The notes under the pieces are model-generated. The model saw only the letters and a program-made list of their open reading frames with translations. It was not told where the DNA came from and ran no database searches. This document shows, piece by piece, positions 1-5,881 of a stretch of DNA of 5,881 bases (position 1 is the stretch's first letter; each line of letters starts with the position of its first letter). Where the stretch lies: assembly GCA_049658145.1 (NCBI GenBank), contig JBASOJ010000090.1, positions 1 to 5,881 of the forward strand, read 5' to 3'. The position numbers and the translations under genes are program-made. Source of the DNA: UBA6100 sp049658145. GTDB taxonomy: Bacteria > Actinomycetota > Coriobacteriia > Anaerosomatales > Anaerosomataceae.

Positions 1-984
1 CGCCTCGACCGCGCGCTCGAGGCGCTCGGGCACCCGCTCGTACTCGCCGCCACCGCGACGGCTCCGGCCGAGGTGGCCGAAGCGATCACCGCCGTGCTCG
101 GCATCCAGGAGACCGTCCTGGATGCGACGGTGCGGGACAACCTGCGAATCGTGGACTCGCGCGGCACCGACGACAAGAACGCGCGCGTAGCGGCGCTCGC
201 CGCCGCGGGCGAGAAGATGATCGTGTACGTGAACAGCAGGGACATGTCGGTGAAGCTGGCGCGCCAGCTGCGCACACGCGTCCCGGACGTCCTGCACCGC
301 GTGGCGTTCTACAACGGCGGGATGACCCGCGAGAGCCGCCATGCGGTGGAGCGTGCGTTCCGCGAAGGTGATCTCAGGGTGGTCGTGGCCACGAGCGCAT
401 TCGGCGAGGGTGTGAACATCCCGGATGTGCGCCACGTGGCGCTCTACCATCTGCCGATGGGGGAGGTCGAGTTCAACCAGCTGTGCGGTCGTGGGGGTCG
501 GGATGGCGCCCCCGCCTGGGTGCATCTCCTGTTCGGGAAGAAGGATGCACACCTGAATCGGATGATCCTCGAGTCGGCCGCACCGCCGAGGGACGACCTC
601 GGCGCGTTGTATCTGGTGCTGCGCGACATAGCGGCCGAGAGCGGCGGCATGGTGGAGGTCACGAACGCGGATCTCGCCGAGCGCGTGAAACGCCGGCGGC
701 CGCGGGCATCTCTGAGCGAGAAGGGTGTCTCGACGGGCGTAGGCGTGTTCCGGGAGCTCGGCCTCGTGGCGAGCGAGGGCACCGGCGGGTACCGGCGGCT
801 CACGGTGTTGCCGGCTCCCGCGGAGAAGCTCGATCTCTCGAGCTCGGTCCGCTATGCGGAGGGCCTGGACGAGATCGAGGGCTTCGAGACGTTCCGTGCG
901 TATGCGCTCGATACGGATGCGGCGATGTTGCTGCGCGCCTTCAATCGTCCTATCCTGCCCACACGACAGGAAGGCACCTCCTGA
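1..984 (+). CDS. RecQ-like SF2 DNA helicase, C-terminal part (possibly the helicase end of a RecJ-helicase fusion), cut by left edge
   Basis: The reading frame is open from base 1, so the start lies outside the window; 327 residues are visible. Numbering from the first visible codon, TATAP at 18-22 resembles helicase motif III. The second RecA-like domain follows, with a motif IV-like stretch IVYVNSRD (about 74-81), motif V ATSAFGEGVNIPD (130-142) and motif VI QLCGRGGRDG (160-169), whose Arg164 and Arg167 are the expected arginine-finger positions. This order matches the RecQ branch of ATP-dependent 3'-5' helicases. Residues about 190-270 look like a winged helix. The tail (about 280-318) ends in FNRPILP. 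Only one cysteine (Cys162) is visible, so the RecQ zinc-binding domain is absent. From memory, several Gram-positive RecJ exonucleases carry a C-terminal helicase with a similar tail, and recJ often sits just before rel. A RecJ-helicase fusion is therefore my preferred identity, but no RecJ residues are in view. The alternative is a stand-alone RecQ-type helicase. The stop codon overlaps the rel start by one base. Confidence 0.8.
   Translation, partial: RLDRALEALGHPLVLAATATAPAEVAEAITAVLGIQETVLDATVRDNLRIVDSRGTDDKNARVAALAAAGEKMIVYVNSRDMSVKLARQLRTRVPDVLHRVAFYNGGMTRESRHAVERAFREGDLRVVVATSAFGEGVNIPDVRHVALYHLPMGEVEFNQLCGRGGRDGAPAWVHLLFGKKDAHLNRMILESAAPPRDDLGALYLVLRDIAAESGGMVEVTNADLAERVKRRRPRASLSEKGVSTGVGVFRELGLVASEGTGGYRRLTVLPAPAEKLDLSSSVRYAEGLDEIEGFETFRAYALDTDAAMLLRAFNRPILPTRQEGTS
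968..974 (+). promoter_or_regulatory. Ribosome binding site of rel
   Basis: AGGAAGG lies inside the last codons of the helicase gene, nine bases before the ATG at 984. It is a strong Shine-Dalgarno match at ideal spacing and fixes the rel start at 984, even though the same frame is open back to about 483. The TGATG junction adds translational coupling to the upstream gene. Confidence 0.75.
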
Positions 985-3194
985 TGTCGGTGACGCTCGA
1001 AGGCATCGAAGCGCAGATCCGCTCCTACAATCCCTCTGCAGACCTGCGGGGGATCGAGGAGGCGTACGCGTTCGCCCTCGAGCATCACGCCGGGCAGATG
1101 CGCAAGAGCGGTGAGCCGTTCATCAGTCATCCGCTCGAAGTGGCCATGATCCTCGCGGGGCTGAACCTCGACACGGCCACGCTGCAGGCCGCCATCCTCC
1201 ACGATGTGGTGGAGGACAGCTCCGTGAGCCTGAAAGAAGTGCGCGAGCGCTTCGGCGATGAGGTCGCGGTACTCGTCGACGGCGTCACGAAGCTCGGCCG
1301 CATCAAGTTCAGCTCGCTTGCCGAGGCGCAGGCGAACAACATGCGCAAGATGCTCATCGCCATGGCGAAGGACATCCGCGTGATCCTCATCAAGCTCGCC
1401 GACCGGCTGCATAACATGCGGACCCTCGGCGCGCTCTCCGAGGAGAAGCAGCACCGCAAGGCGATCGAGACGATGGAGATCTACGCGCCGCTCGCGCACC
1501 GTCTCGGCATCTCATCGATCAAGTGGGAGCTCGAGGACCTCGCGTTCTACTACCTCGAGCCGAAGAAGTTCGCGCAGATCCAGAAGATGGTGGCCGAGAG
1601 CCGCGACGCGCGCGAGGCCTACCTGCACCAGGTGATCGAGACACTCTCGAGCGAGCTCGAGGCCATCGGCGTCGAGAGCGACATCTCCGGCAGGCCGAAG
1701 CACCTGTACAGCATCTATCAGAAGATGACGTACCGCGGTAAGGACTTCTCGGAGATCTACGACCTGATCGCGCTCCGCGTGATCGTGGACTCGGTCAAAG
1801 ACGTTTATGGCGCGCTCGGCACCGTGCACTCCATCTGGAAGCCGGTTCCGGGGCGCTTCAAAGACTACGTGGCCATGCCGAAGTTCAACATGTACCAGTC
1901 GCTGCACACCACCGTCATCGGCCCCGCCGGGCGCCCGCTCGAGATCCAGATCCGCACCGAGGAGATGCATCGCACCGCCGAATACGGCATCGCCGCCCAC
2001 TGGCGCTACAAGGAGGGTGGGCGTGCCGACGATGCGTTCGACGAGCGGCTGTCGTGGCTACGCCAGATGCTCGAGTGGCAGACCGAGCTCAAGGACCCGC
2101 GCGAGTTCATGGAAGCGCTCAAGATCGACCTCTTCGAGGACGAGGTCTTCGTCTTCTCGCCCAAGGGCGATGTGATCTCGCTCAGGCGCGGTTCCACGCC
2201 CATCGACTTCGCGTACGCGATCCACACCGAAGTCGGCCATCACTGCGTCGGCGCGAAGGTCAACGGCTCGATCGTGACGCTCGACTACGAACTCGAGATG
2301 GGCGACCGCGTCGAGATCCTCACCAACAAGAGTTCGTGGCCGAGCCGCGACTGGCTGAACGTGGTGCGCACCTCATCGGCGAGGAGTAAGATCCGCAGCT
2401 ACTTCTCCAAGGCGAGCCGTGAGGACGACCTGGCCAAGGGCAAGGACGAGCTCGGCAAGATCCTGCGCAAGCAAGGCATGCATATGGGTGCCGGTGCGCT
2501 CGGCAAGGCGCTCGACGCCATCGCCAAGGACATGAACCTGGCCGAGGGCGAGGACTTACTGGCGGCGATCGGCGGCGGGAAACAGAGTCCGAAGCAGGTC
2601 GTGACCAAGCTGATCAAGATGCTCACCAAGGACGAGGCGCCGGCGCTCGCGCAGGAGATCGAGGTCTCGTTGCCGATCCTCCAGCCATCACGCGCCGTCA
2701 ACCGCAAGAAGAGTGTTACCGGCGTGCGCGTGAGGGGCATCGACGACGTGCTCGTCCGGCTGGCGCGCTGCTGCAACCCCGTGCCGGGGGACGACATCAT
2801 CGGATTCGTGACGCGCGGGCGTGGTGTCTCGGTTCACCGCTCGGACTGTCCGAACGCCCGCGAACTGGTGAACACGAGCGCGGAGCGCATCCTCGAAGTC
2901 GAGTGGGATATGGGCACCTCCACCACCTACCAGGTGGAGATCCTCATCGAGGCTCTCGACCGGACGCGGCTGCTGCAGGACATCTCGGTCGCTCTTGCGG
3001 ACGCGGGCGTGAACGTGCTCTCGGCGGCGGTCTCCACCGACCGTCAGGGCGTGGCCTATCTGCGCTTCCTGTTCGAGCTCGGGCACATGGACCAGTTGCA
3101 GCGTGTGCTCAGCCAGGTCCGCGGCGTGGATGGTGTGTTCGACGCCAAGCGCACCATGCCCGAGGGCGGCAAGAAGCGGGCGGACCGAGCATGA
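984..3194 (+). CDS. relA: Bifunctional (p)ppGpp synthetase/hydrolase, long RelA/SpoT homologue (Rel)
   Basis: This cytosolic, ribosome-associated enzyme makes (p)ppGpp from GTP/GDP and ATP during amino acid starvation and also hydrolyses it. At 736 residues it is normal length for a long Rel. The HD hydrolase domain (about 25-180) has His34/His35, His49, the catalytic pair His73-Asp74 (ILHDVVED) and Asp140 in LADRLHNMR. The synthetase domain (about 230-340) has GRPKHLYSIYQKM, the RFKD motif at 291-294, the NMYQSLHTT loop at 302-310 and Glu320 in EIQIRT. RFKD (RxKD) is the mark of bifunctional Rel; synthetase-only RelA has an acidic ExDD motif. The regulatory half has a TGS domain from about 387, a helical domain, a zinc-finger/conserved-cysteine domain (Cys596, Cys597, His618, Cys622) and an ACT domain from about 649. 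No key residue appears missing. The ATG at 984 is chosen because it overlaps the previous stop and has a good ribosome binding site. The next gene overlaps its end by four bases. The symbol rel is equally suitable. Confidence 0.97.
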   Translation: MSVTLEGIEAQIRSYNPSADLRGIEEAYAFALEHHAGQMRKSGEPFISHPLEVAMILAGLNLDTATLQAAILHDVVEDSSVSLKEVRERFGDEVAVLVDGVTKLGRIKFSSLAEAQANNMRKMLIAMAKDIRVILIKLADRLHNMRTLGALSEEKQHRKAIETMEIYAPLAHRLGISSIKWELEDLAFYYLEPKKFAQIQKMVAESRDAREAYLHQVIETLSSELEAIGVESDISGRPKHLYSIYQKMTYRGKDFSEIYDLIALRVIVDSVKDVYGALGTVHSIWKPVPGRFKDYVAMPKFNMYQSLHTTVIGPAGRPLEIQIRTEEMHRTAEYGIAAHWRYKEGGRADDAFDERLSWLRQMLEWQTELKDPREFMEALKIDLFEDEVFVFSPKGDVISLRRGSTPIDFAYAIHTEVGHHCVGAKVNGSIVTLDYELEMGDRVEILTNKSSWPSRDWLNVVRTSSARSKIRSYFSKASREDDLAKGKDELGKILRKQGMHMGAGALGKALDAIAKDMNLAEGEDLLAAIGGGKQSPKQVVTKLIKMLTKDEAPALAQEIEVSLPILQPSRAVNRKKSVTGVRVRGIDDVLVRLARCCNPVPGDDIIGFVTRGRGVSVHRSDCPNARELVNTSAERILEVEWDMGTSTTYQVEILIEALDRTRLLQDISVALADAGVNVLSAAVSTDRQGVAYLRFLFELGHMDQLQRVLSQVRGVDGVFDAKRTMPEGGKKRADRA

Positions 3195-3808
3195 GGGTGC
3201 GTCGGCTCACGCTCGGCATACTCGACACCAACTGTTGGCTCGTCGATGACGGTACCGGCGGTCCGGCGATCGTGATCGACCCCGCCGACGGGCCTACGGA
3301 CATCCTGGCTGCCCTGGGGGGTTCCCCGGTGGCGGCCGTCGTGCTCACGCACGGTCACTTCGACCACATCGGCGCGGTGCGCGAGGTCCTGGCCGCGACT
3401 GGCGCGCCGCTCGTGGTCCACGAGGCCGATGCGGATTCGATCACGACCGCGACGGGCTCCGGCGGGAAGCCGTTCGGCTTCGACGTGAGTGCGCCTCCTG
3501 CGGACCGGACGCTTGCCGAGGGGGATGTCGTCACGGCAGGCGAGCTCTCGCTCGCCGTACTCCACACGCCGGGTCACACACCGGGCTCGTTGTGCCTCCT
3601 CGGCGGTGGCCACCTCTTCAGTGGTGATACGCTGTTCGCCGGCAGCATCGGCAGAACGGACTTCGCCGGCGGTGATATGGCGGCGATGCGGCGCTCGATC
3701 GCCCGCCTGGCCGAACTGCCCGACGGGGTGCGTGTGCACCCGGGCCACGGCCCCGAGACCACCATCGGCCGGGAGCGACGGGTGAACCCGTACTTCCCGA
3801 GGGCGTGA
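3191..3808 (+). CDS. Metallo-beta-lactamase-fold hydrolase, glyoxalase II (hydroxyacylglutathione hydrolase) type
   Basis: A 205-residue soluble metal-dependent hydrolase. The complete dinuclear metal site is readable: THGHFDH gives His54, His56, Asp58 and His59; His129 lies in HTPGHTPGS; Asp146 in SGDTLF; His186 in HPGHGPET. The segment GSIGRTDFAGGD is typical of glyoxalase II-like proteins. The protein ends soon after His186, so the C-terminal helical domain that binds glutathione in classical glyoxalase II is missing. It therefore matches the short YcbL-like group, which hydrolyses thioesters of small thiols; the true thiol and substrate are unknown. The ATG forms an ATGA overlap with the rel stop, and only a weak purine-rich stretch precedes it, so translation probably depends on coupling. 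A small hydrolase of this family commonly follows rel in Gram-positive genomes. A longer start at 2903 was rejected because it would lie within rel and add about 96 residues with no family resemblance. Confidence 0.9.
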   Translation: MRVRRLTLGILDTNCWLVDDGTGGPAIVIDPADGPTDILAALGGSPVAAVVLTHGHFDHIGAVREVLAATGAPLVVHEADADSITTATGSGGKPFGFDVSAPPADRTLAEGDVVTAGELSLAVLHTPGHTPGSLCLLGGGHLFSGDTLFAGSIGRTDFAGGDMAAMRRSIARLAELPDGVRVHPGHGPETTIGRERRVNPYFPRA

Positions 3809-5307
3809 CCCGTCCTCAAGACACCAGGGAGCTCATCCGCACGATGACGGACACCATCCACGACGACCTGGTCGATGACCTCCTGGCGCTGATCGAAGCC
3901 GGTCCGGACGGTGATCGAGCGCTCTTCGATGAACTCGCGATGCGCGTCTTCGCCCGGCAATACGCGAGCAATGCGCCATACCGGGCGTTCTGCGATGCCG
4001 CGGGCGCGCCGCCGCAGGCGGTCCGTTCCTGGCGGGACGTGCCCGCGTACCCGACAGACGCCTTCAAGAGCGACGTCGTCGCCTCGTTCCCGCTCGAGGA
4101 GGCCGTGCTCGCCAACATCACCAGCGGCACGACCTCGCCGAACCAGCGCGGGAGGATCTTCCGGGATGAGGACGGCAAGCGCCTCATCTTCACGGCCAAC
4201 CGCGTGATGACCGGCGCGTTCCTGTTTCCCGACTTCTCTGAAGGTCAGCGCTGCCGCCTCCTTTTGATGACACCCGGCCCCGACCTGGCTCCATCGATGG
4301 GGATGGCCATCGGGATGGACCAGACGCGCCGTGCGTTCGGGACGGACGACAGCGTCTTCCTCGTCGGACGCAGCGGCGTCGATGTGCGTGCGTTGGTGGA
4401 CGCGCTGGAGCGTTCTCAGTCCACGGACGTGCCCGTCGCGCTCGTGGGCTCGACCTCGGCGTTCGTGTACTTCTTCAACGCCTGCCGTCGCAAGAGCCGC
4501 CGGTTCGCCTTGCCGGCGGGGAGCAGGATCTGCGACGGCGGCGGCTACCGCGGTCGCTTCGGCGTGGTCACGCGGGACGACTTCTACCGGCTCGCTGCCG
4601 GGGTGCTCGGCGTGCCGGAGACCCACTGCATCAACACGCTCGGTATGGCCGAGAGCGCCACCAACTACTTCGACAGCACGTTGCGTGACGCCCATGCCCA
4701 ACGCGACGGGGCGCGTCGCAAGGTGGCGCCGCCGTGGACGCGGGTGCGCGCGGTCGATCCGTCCACCGGCGCGGTGCTGGCACCGGGGGAGGTCGGCCTC
4801 CTACAGCACTACGATCTTGCGAACCTGCCCACCGTGCTCGGCGTCCAGACCGACAATCTCGGCTACACGGACGGCGAAGACGGCTTCGAGATCATCGGCA
4901 GGGCGAAGGTCGTCGACGGGCGGGTGGACGAGGTTCCGAGCGAGCGTACGGTGGGCCCCATGGGGGACCGCCGCGTGTTCCGGCTCCTCGAGGCCTACGT
5001 CAACTTCTCGATCGACTTCAAGATGGGCCGCATCGCCAGCGGTGACGCCACCGTCGATCCCGTCGGACTCCGCCGGGAAGCCGAGGCGGCTGCGGGCGCC
5101 ACGGTAAGCGAGACCGACGCGATCGTCGCCTCATGCCCCATCGTCGTGGAGGAGATGGTGGCCGGGGCGGATGACCCGGCATCACGGGCGCGTGCCGACG
5201 CCGCGATCGATGCTATCCAGGCCGAGGCGCGAGCGACAGGGCTTTTCGATTCGGGCGTATCGTGTGACGATGACGACTCGCAACAAGCGGACAGGGAGCT
5301 GACGTGA
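3805..5307 (+). CDS. LuxE/PaaK-like adenylate-forming enzyme (acyl-protein synthetase/acyltransferase family)
   Basis: Numbering from the GTG at 3805 (500 residues), this looks like a member of the ANL adenylating superfamily, closest to LuxE acyl-protein synthetase and PaaK-type ligases. SGTTS at 107-111 fits the ATP phosphate loop. GGGYRGRF (245-252) and NTLGMAE (277-283) occupy the places of the core adenine-binding motif and the (Y/L)GxxE motif. TDNLG with Asp350 and GR at 365-366 fits the ribose-binding Asp and hinge region. The expected reaction is activation of a carboxylic acid as an acyl-adenylate, then transfer to a thiol (protein cysteine, CoA or carrier). LuxE itself passes fatty acid to LuxC through a C-terminal cysteine; Cys444 and Cys487 are candidates here, by inference only. 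No luxC, luxD or carrier gene is visible. The start is uncertain: GTG 3805 overlaps the previous stop (GTGA) but has a poor ribosome site, while ATG 3844 follows AGGGAG and would give 487 residues. The substrate cannot be told from sequence. Confidence 0.78.
   Translation: MTRPQDTRELIRTMTDTIHDDLVDDLLALIEAGPDGDRALFDELAMRVFARQYASNAPYRAFCDAAGAPPQAVRSWRDVPAYPTDAFKSDVVASFPLEEAVLANITSGTTSPNQRGRIFRDEDGKRLIFTANRVMTGAFLFPDFSEGQRCRLLLMTPGPDLAPSMGMAIGMDQTRRAFGTDDSVFLVGRSGVDVRALVDALERSQSTDVPVALVGSTSAFVYFFNACRRKSRRFALPAGSRICDGGGYRGRFGVVTRDDFYRLAAGVLGVPETHCINTLGMAESATNYFDSTLRDAHAQRDGARRKVAPPWTRVRAVDPSTGAVLAPGEVGLLQHYDLANLPTVLGVQTDNLGYTDGEDGFEIIGRAKVVDGRVDEVPSERTVGPMGDRRVFRLLEAYVNFSIDFKMGRIASGDATVDPVGLRREAEAAAGATVSETDAIVASCPIVVEEMVAGADDPASRARADAAIDAIQAEARATGLFDSGVSCDDDDSQQADRELT
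3826..3831 (+). promoter_or_regulatory. Candidate ribosome binding site for an alternative start (ATG 3844) of the LuxE-like gene
   Basis: AGGGAG lies 12 bases before the ATG at 3844, which is longer than ideal. The GTG at 3805 has only GAGGG one base upstream, too close to work well. The site raises the chance that the protein starts at 3844, leaving a gap of about 35 bases after the hydrolase gene. Coupled re-initiation at 3805 would fit the other junctions in this block. Confidence 0.4.
5293..5298 (+). promoter_or_regulatory. Ribosome binding site of the small membrane protein gene
   Basis: AGGGAG lies within the end of the LuxE-like gene, five bases before the GTG at 5304. This supports the GTG as the real start, over the in-frame ATG at 5331. 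The GTG overlaps the upstream TGA as GTGA, so coupling is likely as well. Confidence 0.6.
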
Positions 5308-5681
5308 ACGCACTCGACATCCTCGTGATCATGAACAACTACTTCCACGACGTGGCCACAGCCACGCTCCTTGCGGCGGCGGTGATCATGTGGGTGCTCG
5401 AGCGGCGCGCCCGCAGCGGCGCGCCCGGCGACCTCGTGCTGCTCGGCCACGCCTATCCCACGCTCACGCGGTTCGCCAACATCGCGCTGCTGTGGGTCAT
5501 CCTGGGCGGCATCCCCCGGCTCATCACCTTCAACACCCACGATCTCGGCGCCGTGCGCGATGACCTCGGTTTGGCGATCGGCGTCAAGCACGTCGTGGAG
5601 GTCGCGGCTGTGGTGGCGGGCGTGGTGATGTGGCGCAGGGTCAGGCGCCATATCGAGGCTTCCGGGGCCAGCAGCGAATAG
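5304..5681 (+). CDS. Small three-helix membrane protein of unknown function, next to a ResB-like gene
   Basis: I do not recognise a named family. The 125-residue product has three likely membrane helices: about 17-32 (VATATLLAAAVIMWVL), about 57-75 (FANIALLWVILGGIPRL) and about 88-110 (LGLAIGVKHVVEVAAVVAG onward). Basic clusters follow helix 1 (ERRAR) and helix 3 (RRVRRH), and no cleavable signal peptide is evident. His15 sits in NNYFHD at the mouth of helix 1, His49 precedes helix 2, His79 is in the second loop and His96 lies within helix 3. Histidines at such places could bind haem or a metal, but this is inference. The gene overlaps the end of the LuxE-like gene by four bases and is followed four bases later by a ResB-like gene, so a role in haem or cytochrome c handling is the most natural guess. 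GTG 5304 is preferred because of its ribosome binding site. The coding potential looks real; the function is not established. Confidence 0.75.
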   Translation: MNALDILVIMNNYFHDVATATLLAAAVIMWVLERRARSGAPGDLVLLGHAYPTLTRFANIALLWVILGGIPRLITFNTHDLGAVRDDLGLAIGVKHVVEVAAVVAGVVMWRRVRRHIEASGASSE

Positions 5682-5685
5682 TCCC

Positions 5686-5881
5686 GTGAGGCGCCTCTAC
5701 AGACTCCTGCGTTCGCGCAAGCTCGCGTTCTGGCTCATCGGGGCGTTCGTCGCGTATTCGGCGGTGGCGACCTCGGTCACCGAAGGCGACTTCGAGCGAG
5801 CGTACGCGAACCCGGTGTTCTACGCGATCGCCACGGCGCTCGCACTCGCGACGGCCGCATGCGCGTGGGAGCGCACTGGGG
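5686..5881 (+). CDS. ResB-like cytochrome c biogenesis membrane protein, N-terminal part, cut by right edge
   Basis: The frame stays open from GTG 5686 to the window edge, giving 65 complete codons. The only in-frame stop shortly upstream is at 5626, and no better start lies between. The product begins with a basic stretch, LYRLLRSRKLAFWL, then a hydrophobic helix (about 13-30) ending AVATSV, a polar turn TEGDFERAYANPVF, and a second helix (about 44-60) ending ACAWERTG. This pattern (LRS plus hydrophobic helix, small polar loop, NPVFY, second helix, C-x-x-ER) resembles the N-terminus of ResB/Ccs1, the system II cytochrome c maturation protein that works with ResC/CcsA to deliver haem to apocytochromes across the membrane. 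The match rests on about 65 residues by eye, so another multi-helix membrane protein is possible. No clear ribosome binding site precedes it, and the four-base gap suggests coupling to the small membrane protein gene. Confidence 0.6.
   Translation, partial: MRRLYRLLRSRKLAFWLIGAFVAYSAVATSVTEGDFERAYANPVFYAIATALALATAACAWERTG

Noticed and set aside
483..983. Upstream extension of the rel frame to about 483, which would give a 903-residue protein
   Set aside because: The extension overlaps the helicase gene, is Arg/Gly-rich with no domain character, and a strong ribosome binding site and coupled ATG exist at 984.
852..1499. Minus-strand open frame of 215 codons over the helicase/rel junction
   Set aside because: It is antisense to the conserved HD domain coding region and has shadow-like composition (many Leu, Arg, His and Asp). 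No domain is recognisable.
2903..3190. Upstream extension of the hydrolase frame to 2903
   Set aside because: The extension lies inside the rel ACT-domain coding region and encodes low-complexity Gly/Arg/Ala-rich sequence. The ATG at 3191 gives a normal-length protein starting just before the hydrolase fold.
3574..4701. Long minus-strand open frame (375 codons) spanning the hydrolase/LuxE-like junction
   Set aside because: Its composition (rich in Arg, Val, Glu, Ala and His) is typical of an antisense shadow in GC-rich DNA. It overlaps two well-supported + strand genes and shows no recognisable motif.
4331..5107. Plus-strand 258-codon frame inside the LuxE-like gene
   Set aside because: It is a Ser/Arg/Thr/Ala-rich out-of-frame translation, typical of a +1 shadow in GC-rich sequence. 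The main frame carries the ANL motifs.
5299..5310. Possible terminator or promoter between the LuxE-like and small membrane protein genes
   Set aside because: The genes overlap, and no GC hairpin followed by a T run, nor any convincing -35/-10 pair, is seen here or at the other junctions.

Overview
The window is a GC-rich, gapless bacterial gene block with six genes, all on the + strand. Both edges cut a gene. G or C dominates third codon positions, and three of the five starts in view are read as GTG. The Rel protein carries a KFN-MYQSLHTT synthetase loop that resembles actinobacterial Rel as I recall it. A deep-branching Actinomycetota (Coriobacteriia or a relative) is my best guess. That lineage call is inference and would need a database comparison.

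Region 1 (1-984) is the C-terminal end of a RecQ-like superfamily 2 helicase followed by a probable winged-helix module. It is plausibly the helicase end of a RecJ-helicase fusion, because recJ commonly precedes rel in Gram-positive genomes. Region 2 (984-3194) is a complete long RelA/SpoT homologue with every expected domain. Its RFKD motif and intact HD site mark it as a bifunctional (p)ppGpp synthetase/hydrolase. Region 3 (3191-3808) is a compact glyoxalase II-type metallo-beta-lactamase-fold hydrolase with a full set of metal ligands.

Region 4 (3805-5307) is an adenylate-forming enzyme of the LuxE/PaaK type, with no visible reductase or thioesterase partner. Region 5 (5304-5681) is a 125-residue three-helix membrane protein with histidines near or within its helices. 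Region 6 (5686 to the right edge) is the N-terminus of a membrane protein that resembles ResB of system II cytochrome c maturation.

Adjacent genes overlap by 1-4 bases or are separated by 4 bases, so the block looks like one translationally coupled operon. No room is left for a terminator or a separate intergenic promoter. The first three genes form a familiar repair/stringent-response neighbourhood. The last three look like a separate membrane/acyl-activation/cytochrome module joined to it. I saw no RNA genes, CRISPR arrays, mobile elements, recombination sites or notable repeats. Most of the window is ordinary core-genome sequence. The LuxE-like gene and its small membrane neighbour are the parts least explained by known operons.
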